DNA of 64,000 nucleotides from positions 124,001 to 188,000 of the forward strand of contig NZ_LMDF01000005.1 in NCBI RefSeq assembly GCF_001425745.1, in the 5' to 3' direction. Shown one piece after another: positions 35,174 through 42,990 of the stretch. A program made the position numbers and the translations under genes. Position 1 is the stretch's first letter, and the number at the start of each line of letters is the position of its first letter. The stretch comes from Caulobacter sp. Root343 (GTDB taxonomy: Bacteria > Pseudomonadota > Alphaproteobacteria > Caulobacterales > Caulobacteraceae). The notes beneath the pieces were generated by a model, which was given only the letters and a program-made list of their open reading frames with translations, searched no databases and was not told the origin of the DNA.

Positions 35174-36580
35174 CTACTCCACCCGCGGCAGCACCAGCGC
35201 CACGCGCAGGCCCGGGCCCATGCCGTTGAATTCGCCGGGCCCCTCGGCCAGCTCCAGCCGGCCGCCGTGCGAGGCGGCGACGGCCTGGACCAGCGACAGG
35301 CCAAGGCCCGCGCCGGGCTCGCTGCGGCTGTTCTCCAGGCGCACGAAGCGCTGGACGACGCGGGCGCGGTCGGCCTCGGGCACGCCAGGGCCTGTGTCGG
35401 TGACCGAGAACTCCAGCTCGCCGGACGAGGTGCGGCGAGCCCGCAGCATGATGGCCCCGCCCTCGGGCGTATATTTGATGGCGTTGTCGAGGATGTTGGC
35501 CAGGGCCTGGGCCAGGAACTCGCGGTTGCCCTTGATCGGCAGGGCCGGAACGATCTCGGCCTTGAAGTCCAGGCCCTTGTCCTCGCACGACAGCTCGTAG
35601 AGCTCGGCCATGTCGGTGGCCAGTTCCGAGGCGTCGAACGTGCGCTGGTCGGGGGCCGAGCCGGCGGCCTGCAGGCGGGCGATGGCCAGCACGGCGTTGA
35701 AGGTCTTCAGCACCCCGTCGGCGTCCATCAGCGCCGTCTCCAGCGCGGCCACCGGATCGCCCTTGCCGTTCTCGGCGTCGATCAGGGCCACCTCCATGCG
35801 CGCCCGCAGACGGGTCAGCGGCGAGCGCAGGTCGTGGGCGATGGCGTCGCCGGCGTGGCGCAGGCCGCCCATCAGCCGCTCGATCCGGTCGAGCATGTCG
35901 TTCAGGCCCTCGGCCAGCTCGTCGTATTCGTCACGCGTGCCCCGCACCCGGGCCCGGGCGTGCAGGTCGCCGGCCCGCACGTCGTTGACCACGTCGACCA
36001 GCCCTTGCATCGAGCGGCTGACATTGCGGCTGATCAGGATCCCGCCGGCCATGCCCAGCAGGATGACCAGCGCCCCGGCGCCCCACAGGGCGCGGACGAT
36101 CTTGCGGACATAGGCCTCGGAGGCGTCGACGTCGGCCCCGACGAACAGGATCTCGCCATGCTCCAGCCGCTGCTGCACGCCCTTGGCCGCGGCCTTGACC
36201 TCGGCCCCGTCCAGGTCGGTCTCGGTGACCTTGAAGCTGGCCCATTCCGGACCGTCGCCCTCGAAATTGGCGACCGGCGACTCCTCGATCGAGCCCGAGA
36301 TGCGCTTGCCGTTCTTGTCGGCCAGGAAATAGAGGAACGGCCGCTCGCCCGTCGCCCGCTCGACGATGGTCTGGTTCAGGGCGTCGACGCCGCCTTGGCG
36401 GTAGGCCGCCTCCAGGCTCTCGAACTCGCGGCTGATCTCGGCCTGGGCGCGACGGTTCACCTCGCCGGCCGTGGCCACGTAGATATAGCCCAGGAAGGCG
36501 CTGGCGGCCGCCGCGAACAGGGCCAGGAACAGCAGGGTCAGCCGGAACGGCGTGGTGCGGAGAAGGCGCGGCAGACGCAT
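35174..36580 (-). CDS. Membrane sensor histidine kinase
   Basis: 468 residues. TM1 (about 12-36), a periplasmic sensor of some 125 residues, TM2 (about 165-185), HAMP (about 186-240), HisKA with His249 (AGDAIAHDLRSPLTRLRARME), and an HATPase with NILDNAIKYTPEGG, DTGPGVPEAD and GAGLGLSLVQAVA. Its partner is the response regulator at 37161-37832, but a toxin-antitoxin pair lies between the two. Its ATG is 3 bp after the toxin's stop codon, so translation is probably coupled to the toxin. Confidence 0.95.
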   Translation of the reverse strand: MRLPRLLRTTPFRLTLLFLALFAAAASAFLGYIYVATAGEVNRRAQAEISREFESLEAAYRQGGVDALNQTIVERATGERPFLYFLADKNGKRISGSIEESPVANFEGDGPEWASFKVTETDLDGAEVKAAAKGVQQRLEHGEILFVGADVDASEAYVRKIVRALWGAGALVILLGMAGGILISRNVSRSMQGLVDVVNDVRAGDLHARARVRGTRDEYDELAEGLNDMLDRIERLMGGLRHAGDAIAHDLRSPLTRLRARMEVALIDAENGKGDPVAALETALMDADGVLKTFNAVLAIARLQAAGSAPDQRTFDASELATDMAELYELSCEDKGLDFKAEIVPALPIKGNREFLAQALANILDNAIKYTPEGGAIMLRARRTSSGELEFSVTDTGPGVPEADRARVVQRFVRLENSRSEPGAGLGLSLVQAVAASHGGRLELAEGPGEFNGMGPGLRVALVLPRVE

Positions 36581-36583
36581 GGG

Positions 36584-36898
36584 CTAAGTCTTCTTGCCGA
36601 GCAGCGCGGCGACGTTTCGGCGGTTGTCGAGGATACGAAGGATGATGATGCCGTTCCCGTCGGCTAGTGATCGATAGACGATCGTCCAAGGACGGACGCT
36701 GAAGCTGTGAGGATCACCCGCGAGGTCGGGGCGAAACCGCCCCAGATGCGGTCGCTTGGCGAGCCGTTCGCTCGCCCGGTTGAGCCGCGCCATGATAGCC
36801 TCGGCGCGTTCTGCTCCGTTATCGGATGCGATCCACAAATAGATGCCCCGGATATCACGCCGGGCGCTGGGGGATCTGACAACCGTGGGAGCGCCCAT
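36584..36898 (-). CDS. RelE/ParE-family toxin
   Basis: 104 residues: ARRDIRGIYLWIASDNGAERAEAIMARLNRASERLAKRPHLGRFRPDLAGDPHSFSVRPWTIVYRSLADGNGIIILRILDNRRNVAALL. Helix-strand order, the P-x-x-G-R segment and the C-terminal I-L-R-I-L-D-x-R-R motif match ParE/RelE toxins. ParE types inhibit DNA gyrase, RelE types cut mRNA; the sequence alone does not settle which. Its start overlaps the antitoxin stop (ATGA, 36896-36900), the classical antitoxin-first layout. Confidence 0.88.
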   Translation of the reverse strand: MGAPTVVRSPSARRDIRGIYLWIASDNGAERAEAIMARLNRASERLAKRPHLGRFRPDLAGDPHSFSVRPWTIVYRSLADGNGIIILRILDNRRNVAALLGKKT

Positions 36899-37128
36899 CA
36901 GCCCTTCTGGGTCTTCTCGAATTCGGCGCGAGCATCGGCCAACATTTCTTCAAAGTCCCAGGGCTCGACCTTACCCTCGGCGACCTCATCAAGCGCCTCT
37001 TGGATCAGCTCGTTGAGCCCATCGCGGTTTCGCTCGAACCAAGCGTCCTCTTCGGCCTGCGTCAGCGGCGGGCCGTACAGGTCCGACAGGTCGTCCTCAT
37101 CCGCCTCGGGTTTGGCCGGCTTGTTCAT
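36898..37128 (-). CDS. Antitoxin partner of the ParE-like toxin
   Basis: 76 residues, acidic, helical: LTQAEEDAWFERNRDGLNELIQEALDEVAEGKVEPWDFEEMLADARAEFEKT. The C-terminal pattern (VEPWDFEEML, then ARAEFE) is the toxin-wrapping tail seen in ParD-like antitoxins. The N-terminal DNA-binding part is atypical (Pro/Asp/Glu-rich rather than a clear ribbon-helix-helix), so autoregulation may work differently. It starts 32 bp after the response regulator stop. Confidence 0.78.
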   Translation of the reverse strand: MNKPAKPEADEDDLSDLYGPPLTQAEEDAWFERNRDGLNELIQEALDEVAEGKVEPWDFEEMLADARAEFEKTQKG

Positions 37129-37160
37129 GGTCTGATCCTACCACGCCCTCGCGTAACCGC

Positions 37161-37832
37161 CTACGGATCGAGCCGGTAGCCGGCGCCGCGCACGGTCTGC
37201 AGCATGGCCCGGTCGAAGCCCTTGTCGATCTTCGAACGCAGGCGCGAGATGTGCACGTCGATGACGTTGGTCTGCGGGTCGAAGTGGTATTCCCAGACCT
37301 TCTCCAGCAGCATGGTGCGGGTCACCGACTGGCCGGCGTGGCGCATCATGAACTCCAGCAGCTGGAATTCGCGCGGCTGCAGGTCGATCTCCCTGCCCTG
37401 GCGATGGACCGTCCGGTTGATCAGGTTCATCTCCAGCTCGCCCACCTTCAGGGTGGTGGCGACGGCGCCGGTCTCGCGGCGGCGCGACAGGGCCTCGACG
37501 CGGGCCATCAGCTCGGGGAAGGCGTACGGCTTGACCAGGTAGTCGTCGGCGCCGGCGCGCAGGCCGACGACACGGTCGTTGATCTCGCCCAGGGCCGACA
37601 GGAACAGCACCGGGGTCTGGTCGCCCTCGCGGCGCAGGGTCTCGACCACCTGAACACCATCAAGCTTGGGCATCATGCGGTCGACGATCAGCACGTCGTA
37701 GCCGCCCTTCTGAGCCTCGCCGAGCCCCGCCTCGCCATCGGGCGCGTGCTGGACGTCGTAGCCGGCTTCCTTGAGGCCGTGCGCCATGGCGGCGGCGGCC
37801 TCCAGATCGTCCTCGATAATCAAAATACGCAT
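37161..37832 (-). CDS. OmpR/PhoB-family response regulator
   Basis: 223 residues from ATG 37832 (GTGAGC in front). Receiver with acidic pocket IEDD and phosphoacceptor Asp51 (VLIVDRMMPKLDG), Lys in DDYLVKPYAFPEL; a winged-helix DNA-binding domain from about 125 (LKVGELEMNLINRTVHRQGREIDLQPREFQLLEFMMRHAGQSVTRTMLLEKVWEYHFDPQTNVIDVHISRLRSKID). Cognate to the kinase at 35174-36580. It is the first gene of the regulator-antitoxin-toxin-kinase unit and is preceded by degP, also on the minus strand. Confidence 0.96.
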   Translation of the reverse strand: MRILIIEDDLEAAAAMAHGLKEAGYDVQHAPDGEAGLGEAQKGGYDVLIVDRMMPKLDGVQVVETLRREGDQTPVLFLSALGEINDRVVGLRAGADDYLVKPYAFPELMARVEALSRRRETGAVATTLKVGELEMNLINRTVHRQGREIDLQPREFQLLEFMMRHAGQSVTRTMLLEKVWEYHFDPQTNVIDVHISRLRSKIDKGFDRAMLQTVRGAGYRLDP

Positions 37833-37963
37833 CAGTGAGCCCCTCATGCGCGAACACAGCGGTGGAACGATCGACGTTCTCCCGATTCTGGTCGATCGCG
37901 CGATAGTTGCTCCTCGAATACCGGTTTCGGAGAGCGGCGTAACTTAAACCTTCGACAGATACG

Positions 37964-37997
37964 AAAAAGCCCCGCTCCGGCGGACCGGAGCGGGGCT
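37964..37997 (-). terminator. Rho-independent terminator after degP
   Basis: On the minus strand AGCCCCGCTCCGG pairs with CCGGAGCGGGGCT (13 bp) around a short TCCG loop, followed by a run of five T. It lies 24 bp after the degP stop and would separate degP from the two-component operon. Confidence 0.92.
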
Positions 37998-38020
37998 GGA
38001 TCGTTCGACCAAGGAGCGCC

Positions 38021-39607
38021 TTACGGGGCGATCTTCAGCGGCACGAAGACCGGGCGGTTCTGGCGGATGATCTTGACCAGGACGCTGGTGCGGCCGGCCT
38101 TCTTGGCGTTGGCCACCGCGGCGTTGACCTCGGCGACGTTGGTGACGGGAGCGCCGTTGATGTTCGACAGGACGTCGCCCTTGGCCAGGCCCTTCTCGCC
38201 GGCGTCGCTGTCGCCCTTCACGCCGGTGACCAGCAGCCCCTTGATCTCGCTGTCGATCTTGTAGGTCTGGCGCGAGGCCGGATCGATCGCGCCCAGGGTC
38301 AGGCCCAGGGAGTCGACCCGCTGGCTGGCGGGCTTGTCCGGGGTCGGGGTCGTACCGCCGTCCTGATCCTGATCGTCGTCGTTCAGGCCCAAGGCGTTCT
38401 CGGCCGGACGGGTGCCCGACTTGACGTCGACCGTGCGCGGCTTGCCGTCGCGGATGACCGTCATCCGGATCGTCTCGCCCGGACGGGCCTTGGCCACTTC
38501 GCGGGTCAGTTCCGAGCGGTTGGCGACGGGCGTGCCGTTGACGGCGGTCAGGATGTCGTCCGGCAGCAGGCCCGACTTGGCGGCGGGACCGCCCGGGACC
38601 AGCTCGGCGACGATCGCGCCCTTCACGTCCTTCAGGCCCAGGGCCTCGGCCGACTCGGCGCTGAAGTCCTGGATGGTCACGCCGATATAGCCGCGCACCA
38701 CCTTGCCGGAAGAGATCAGCTGCTTGGCGGTCGCCTCGGCGATGTCGGCCGGGATGGCGAAACCGATGCCGACCGAGCCGCCCGACGGCGAATAGATGGC
38801 GCTGTTGACGCCGATCACGCGGCCGTAGATGTCGAAGCTGGGACCGCCGGAATTGCCACGATTGATCGGCGCGTCGATCTGGATGTAGTTCACGAACGAG
38901 GACGTGACGTCCTGCAGGTCGCGGTTATAGGCCGAGATGATGCCGGCGGTCGCCGTGCCGCCCAGGCCGAACGGGTTGCCGATCGTGATCACCCAGTCGC
39001 CGACCCGCGGCTTGGCCTGGTTCTCGAAGTTCACATACGGGAAGTCGGCGCCCTTGGCTTTCGGATCGACGACCTTGATCACCGCCAGGTCCGTGCCCTC
39101 GTCGCGGCCGACCAGGGTGGCCTTCAGCTCGCGGCCGTCCTTCATCACCACCTGGATGTCGTCGGCGTCGGCCACGACGTGGTTGTTGGTGACGATGTAG
39201 CCGTCGGCCGAGATGAAGAAGCCCGAACCGGCCGACTGTTGCTTCGGCGTGGCGGGGCTGTCGCCGTCGTCGTCCTGGCCTTGGCCGGGAGCCGGCTTGC
39301 CCTTCTGGCCGCGCGGCACGATGTCGAAGCCTTCCAGGCCCGGGATGCGCAGCGCCTGGGGCGAGGCCTTGGACGTCACGTTGATCTGGACGACGGCGGG
39401 CGAAACCTTCTCGAAGATGTCGGCGAACGACAGCGGCGCGCCCGGCGGCGGCGCGAAGGCCGGGGCGCCGGCCACCGCGGCGCGGACCGCCGGAGCCTCG
39501 GCGGCGCCCGCCGTACCCATACGCATGCCGACCCCGGCCAGAGCCGCGCAGGCCACGCCCGCGCCCGCGACGGCGCCTACAATGAATCCCGACTTCCTAG
39601 CGGTCAT
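38021..39607 (-). CDS. degP: Do-family periplasmic serine protease DegP/HtrA
   Basis: 528 residues from ATG 39607. An N-terminal signal/anchor (KSGFIVGAVAGAGVACAALAGVG) is followed by a trypsin-like domain with His143 (TNNHVVADADD), Asp173 (GTDLAVIKV) and Ser253 (RGNSGGPSF), then two PDZ domains (about 310-400 and 430-525). A Q/D-rich linker QGQDDDGDSPATPKQQ occupies the LA loop. It degrades or chaperones misfolded envelope proteins. It lies between the ccm operon and a two-component system on the same strand. Confidence 0.96.
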   Translation of the reverse strand: MTARKSGFIVGAVAGAGVACAALAGVGMRMGTAGAAEAPAVRAAVAGAPAFAPPPGAPLSFADIFEKVSPAVVQINVTSKASPQALRIPGLEGFDIVPRGQKGKPAPGQGQDDDGDSPATPKQQSAGSGFFISADGYIVTNNHVVADADDIQVVMKDGRELKATLVGRDEGTDLAVIKVVDPKAKGADFPYVNFENQAKPRVGDWVITIGNPFGLGGTATAGIISAYNRDLQDVTSSFVNYIQIDAPINRGNSGGPSFDIYGRVIGVNSAIYSPSGGSVGIGFAIPADIAEATAKQLISSGKVVRGYIGVTIQDFSAESAEALGLKDVKGAIVAELVPGGPAAKSGLLPDDILTAVNGTPVANRSELTREVAKARPGETIRMTVIRDGKPRTVDVKSGTRPAENALGLNDDDQDQDGGTTPTPDKPASQRVDSLGLTLGAIDPASRQTYKIDSEIKGLLVTGVKGDSDAGEKGLAKGDVLSNINGAPVTNVAEVNAAVANAKKAGRTSVLVKIIRQNRPVFVPLKIAP

Positions 39608-39783
39608 TCGTCTTTCCTCATCCGCGCGGTCCGCGCGGCTCCTTCGCATCACCCCGCGCGCCCGGCGCGCGGTCACAGTCGATCTGAGAACCTAGTCCCG
39701 ACAATAAAAGGTGCAATGGTTCTCGAATTATCTTTCCGTCATCCGCAAGGCGCTTCTTGCGGCCCCTTTTCGGCGCAATCGTG

Positions 39784-40377
39784 TCAATCGTCTTCCAGCA
39801 AACGCCTCAGACGGTCTTCCTCGTCCTGCGAAAGCTCTGTCTGCTCCGTTTCGCGGCGCCGCAAAAGGCCGAACATCAGTCCGCCTCCTAGCAACAATAC
39901 GCCGGCTGGAGCCAACCACAGCACGGCGTTGCCGGCCGAGAACCTCGGCTTCAGCAAGACGAACTCGCCGTAGCGCTGCACGAGGAACGCACGGATTTCG
40001 CGATCGCCGCGCCCCTGCTTGACCTGTTCGCGGACAATTCGCCGCAGGTCGCCGGCCAGCTGGGCCTCGGAATCGTCGATCGACTCGTTCTGGCAGACCA
40101 GGCAGCGGACTTCCTTGAAGAGCTCGCGGGCCCGGGCTTCCTGGGCGGGGTCGGACAGGCGCTCCGACGGTTCCGAGGCGCTGCCCATCAGGGCGACGGC
40201 GGCCAGGGCGACGGCGAGGGCGCGGACACGTCCTTCTTCCCCCTTCGGGGGAGGAGGGCCAAAGGCCCGGAGGGGGCGAGTGATCCAGCGGAGCAGGGTT
40301 CGAAGAGCCCCCTCCACCGCCGTTCGGCGGTCCCCCTCCCCCAGGGGGGGAGGAAGAAAGATATCGTTCCCCCTCAC
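39784..40377 (-). CDS. ccmH: Cytochrome c-type biogenesis protein CcmH, with a repeat element in its N-terminus
   Basis: 197 residues if started at the GTG (40377) that overlaps the ccmF stop. Residues 8-50 are encoded by palindromic repeat DNA and include LPPPLGEGDRRTAVEGA, not found in normal CcmH. The regular protein begins at about 52 with the signal RALAVALAAVALMGSAS, then PAQEARARELFKEVRCLVCQNESI with the CxxC (Cys92, Cys95) that reduces apocytochrome heme-binding cysteines, and a C-terminal membrane helix (AVLWLAPAGVLLLGGGLMFGLL). No ATG, GTG or TTG near residue 51 is in frame, so the repeat seems to be translated. Confidence 0.88.
   Translation of the reverse strand: MRGNDIFLPPPLGEGDRRTAVEGALRTLLRWITRPLRAFGPPPPKGEEGRVRALAVALAAVALMGSASEPSERLSDPAQEARARELFKEVRCLVCQNESIDDSEAQLAGDLRRIVREQVKQGRGDREIRAFLVQRYGEFVLLKPRFSAGNAVLWLAPAGVLLLGGGLMFGLLRRRETEQTELSQDEEDRLRRLLEDD
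40232..40355. repeat. Palindromic repeat inserted in the ccmH 5' coding region
   Basis: The left part (CTTCTTCCCCCTTCGGGGGAGGAGGGCCAAAGGCCCGGAGGGGGCGAG) is the family seen at 35020 and 60521; the right part (CCCCCTCCACCGCCGTTCGGCGGTCCCCCTCCCCCAGGGGGGGAGGAAG) matches the element inside the GTA g14 gene at 57350. Both halves keep the ccmH frame open. Confidence 0.88.
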
Positions 40378-42356
40378 GACACCACCTCCTCGGCCCGCCG
40401 TCCCACGCCCAGGCGGGCGCGGCGGTCGGACAGCGACACGACGCCGCCCAGGGCCATGATCAGCGGGCCCAGGAAGATCAGCCGCACCCAGGGGTTCACA
40501 TAGGCGCGGACCAGCCAGGCCGGCTTGCCGCCCTCGCCTGCCCGGCGCTCGCCCAGCACGACATAGATGTCGTCCAGCAGGCGCGGGCAGATGGCGACTT
40601 CCGAGGTGGTCTGGGCGCCGGTCGGATAGAAGCGGCGCTCGGGTTCGGCATGGCAGATCTCAGTCCCGGCCTTGTTGGTCACCTTCACCACGCCGCGCTC
40701 GGCCAGGTAGTTCGGTCCCTCGACCGTGCCGACGTCGCTGAGCGTCAGAGTGTAGGCGCCCAGGGCGTGGGAGTCGTTGAGGCTTAGGGCCTGGGCGGCC
40801 TCGACCCGCCAGGCAGTCTCGAACGAGGCCCCCAGCACGAAGATGCCGAGGCCGGCATGGGCCAGGGTCGTGCCCCAGGCGCCGCGCGGCAGGCCGCGCG
40901 ACCGGCGCAGGCTTTCGGCGGCGGGGACGCGGAACAGCTTCAGGCGATCGGCCAGCTCCAGCAACGCGCCGCCGACCAGCCAGAAGCCGACGACCAGCCC
41001 GCCGCTGGCCAGGGCCTTGCGCGGCTGGACGATCCCGTAGGCGATCAGGCCCAGGACGGCGGCGGCGGCCAGCACCACCCACAGCCGGCGCGCCACGCCG
41101 CGCGCGTCGCCGCGCTTCCAGGCCAGCAGCGGCCCGGCCGGCAGGATGGCGAAGGCCAGGATCATCAGCGGCACGAAGGTCAGGTTGAAGAACGGCGCGC
41201 CGACTGAGACCGCCTCGCCGTCCAGGGCCTCGCGGATCAGCGGATACAGGGTTCCCAGCAGCACCACCGCCGTCGCCGTCGACAGCAGGATGTTGTTGAG
41301 CACGATGGCGCTCTCGCGGCTGATGGCGCGGAACTGGCCGCCCGGGTTCAGGGTCGGAGCGCGCAGGGCGAACAGCAGGAAGCCGGTCCCCGCCGCCAGG
41401 CCCATCATGATCAGCAGCAGCACGCCGCGCGTCGGGTCGACGGCGAAGGCGTGGACGCTGGTCAGCACCCCCGAGCGCACCAGGAAGGCGCCCAGCATCG
41501 AGAAGGTGAAGGCCGCCAGGGCCAGGAAGGCCGTCCAGCCCGGCAGGGCGCCGCGCTTCTCGGTGACGATGGCCGAGTGCAACAGGGCCGCGCCGATCAG
41601 CCACGGCATGAAGCTGGCGTTCTCGACCGGGTCCCAGAACCACCAGCCGCCCCAGCCCAGCTCGTAATAGGCCCAGAAGGCGCCCAGGGTGATGCCGATG
41701 GTCAGCAGGCTCCAGGCCGCCAGGGTCCAGGGCCGCACCCAGCGGGCCCAGGCCGCGTCGATCCGGCCCTCGATCAGGGCGGCCATCGACAGCGAATAGA
41801 CCACCGAGAAGCCGACATAGCCGCTGTAGAGGAACGGCGGGTGGGCGGCCAGGGCCGGGTCCTGCAGCAGCGGATTGAGCGAACGGCCTTCGACGGGGAC
41901 GTCCAGCAGCCGCGCCATCGGGTTGGAGGCGAAGACGGTATAGGCCAGGAACAGCACGCCCAGCGCGCCTTGCACGGCCAGGGCGTAGGCCCGCAGGCGC
42001 GGCGGCAGGCTGTCGCCGAACACCGCCATGGCCGCGCCGTAGCCGGTCAGCACCAGGCACCACAGCAGCATCGAGCCCTCGTGGCTGCCCCAGGCGCCGG
42101 CCACCTTGTAGAGCAGCGGCTTGGCCGTGTGCGAGTTGGCCGCGACATTGGCGACCGAGAAGTCCGAGACCACGAAGGCGTGGATCAGGGCCGCGAAGGC
42201 GACCAGGACGGCGACGAAGGCGGCGATGGCCGCGCCCTGGCCGGCCCCGGCCAGCACCGGCGAGCGCCGCGCGCCGCCGACGGCCGACAGCCCGGTCTGG
42301 GCGACCGACAGCATCAGCGACAGGATCAGGGCGAAGGACCCGAGTTCGATAATCAT
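40374..42356 (-). CDS. ccmF: Heme lyase subunit CcmF
   Basis: 660 residues, the usual length, with about 15 transmembrane helices. The WWD-type heme-handling motif is WGGWWFWDPVENASFMPW, and flanking histidines (SHTAKPLLYKVAGAWGSHEGSMLLW) are as expected. With CcmH it attaches heme, delivered by CcmE, to apocytochrome c. It is followed directly by ccmH with overlapping stop and start codons, and preceded by ccmE after a 145-bp gap filled with a facing pair of repeats. Confidence 0.97.
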   Translation of the reverse strand: MIIELGSFALILSLMLSVAQTGLSAVGGARRSPVLAGAGQGAAIAAFVAVLVAFAALIHAFVVSDFSVANVAANSHTAKPLLYKVAGAWGSHEGSMLLWCLVLTGYGAAMAVFGDSLPPRLRAYALAVQGALGVLFLAYTVFASNPMARLLDVPVEGRSLNPLLQDPALAAHPPFLYSGYVGFSVVYSLSMAALIEGRIDAAWARWVRPWTLAAWSLLTIGITLGAFWAYYELGWGGWWFWDPVENASFMPWLIGAALLHSAIVTEKRGALPGWTAFLALAAFTFSMLGAFLVRSGVLTSVHAFAVDPTRGVLLLIMMGLAAGTGFLLFALRAPTLNPGGQFRAISRESAIVLNNILLSTATAVVLLGTLYPLIREALDGEAVSVGAPFFNLTFVPLMILAFAILPAGPLLAWKRGDARGVARRLWVVLAAAAVLGLIAYGIVQPRKALASGGLVVGFWLVGGALLELADRLKLFRVPAAESLRRSRGLPRGAWGTTLAHAGLGIFVLGASFETAWRVEAAQALSLNDSHALGAYTLTLSDVGTVEGPNYLAERGVVKVTNKAGTEICHAEPERRFYPTGAQTTSEVAICPRLLDDIYVVLGERRAGEGGKPAWLVRAYVNPWVRLIFLGPLIMALGGVVSLSDRRARLGVGRRAEEVVS

Positions 42357-42357
42357 C

Positions 42358-42488
42358 CCCTTCTCCCCTTGCGGGAGAAGGTGTCGCGCAGCGACGGATG
42401 AGGGGTCGCACAGACTTTTCCGGACAGGGTTTTCAACCCCTCATCCGTCTGGCTTCGCCAGCCACCTTCTCCCGCAAGGGGAGAAGGG
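42358..42488. repeat. Facing pair of palindromic repeats between ccmE and ccmF
   Basis: CTTCTCCCCTTGCGGGAGAAGG plus GACGGATGAGGGGTCG on the left; the complement CCCCTCATCCGTCTGGC, then CACCTTCTCCCGCAAGGGGAGAAGG on the right, with about 30 bases between. The whole piece could fold into one long hairpin. It interrupts an operon, so ccmF may be made less than ccmE or have its own initiation. Confidence 0.88.
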
Positions 42489-42501
42489 ATGTAGCGCGCC
42501 A

Positions 42502-42990
42502 TCATTGCTTCTTGCCCTCGTAGCTTGGCGCACCCGCCCCCTCGCCGCGCCACTCGCCCTGCTTCTTCAGCGCCTTGGCGACGTCGCGGGGCATGTAGCG
42601 CTCGTCGTGCTTGGCCAGCACCTGCTTGGCGACGAAGGTTCCGTTCGCATCGAAGGTCCCGTCGGCGACGATCCCCTGCCCCTCGCGGAACAGGTCGGGC
42701 AGGTCGCCGTGGTAGACCACCTTGGCCGTGGCCCTCTGGTCGGCGACCACGAACTCGACGTCGCCGCCCGGATGCTTGACCACGCTGCCGCGCTGGACCA
42801 GGCCGCCCAGCTGGACCTTGCGACCGGGGGCGACGTGGGCCTCCTGCGCCTGGGCCGGGGTGTAGAATAGCGAGATGCTGTCGCGCAGGCCATAGAGGGC
42901 CAGGCCGACGGCCAGGGCCAGCACCGGCGCGATGGCCAGCAGGATGGTCAGGCGGCGGCGCGCCTTGCGGGATTTGGGCCAGAAACTCAT
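42502..42990 (-). CDS. ccmE: Heme chaperone CcmE
   Basis: 162 residues. One N-terminal membrane anchor (LTILLAIAPVLALAVGLALYGLRDSISLFYTP) and a periplasmic OB-fold barrel. The covalent heme-binding His128 lies in LAKHDERYMP, with the following Tyr132. It shuttles heme from CcmC to CcmF/H. The start overlaps the ccmI stop (42987-42990), so the two are coupled. The C-terminal 25 residues are Lys/Gly-rich and variable, as is normal. Confidence 0.97.
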   Translation of the reverse strand: MSFWPKSRKARRRLTILLAIAPVLALAVGLALYGLRDSISLFYTPAQAQEAHVAPGRKVQLGGLVQRGSVVKHPGGDVEFVVADQRATAKVVYHGDLPDLFREGQGIVADGTFDANGTFVAKQVLAKHDERYMPRDVAKALKKQGEWRGEGAGAPSYEGKKQ

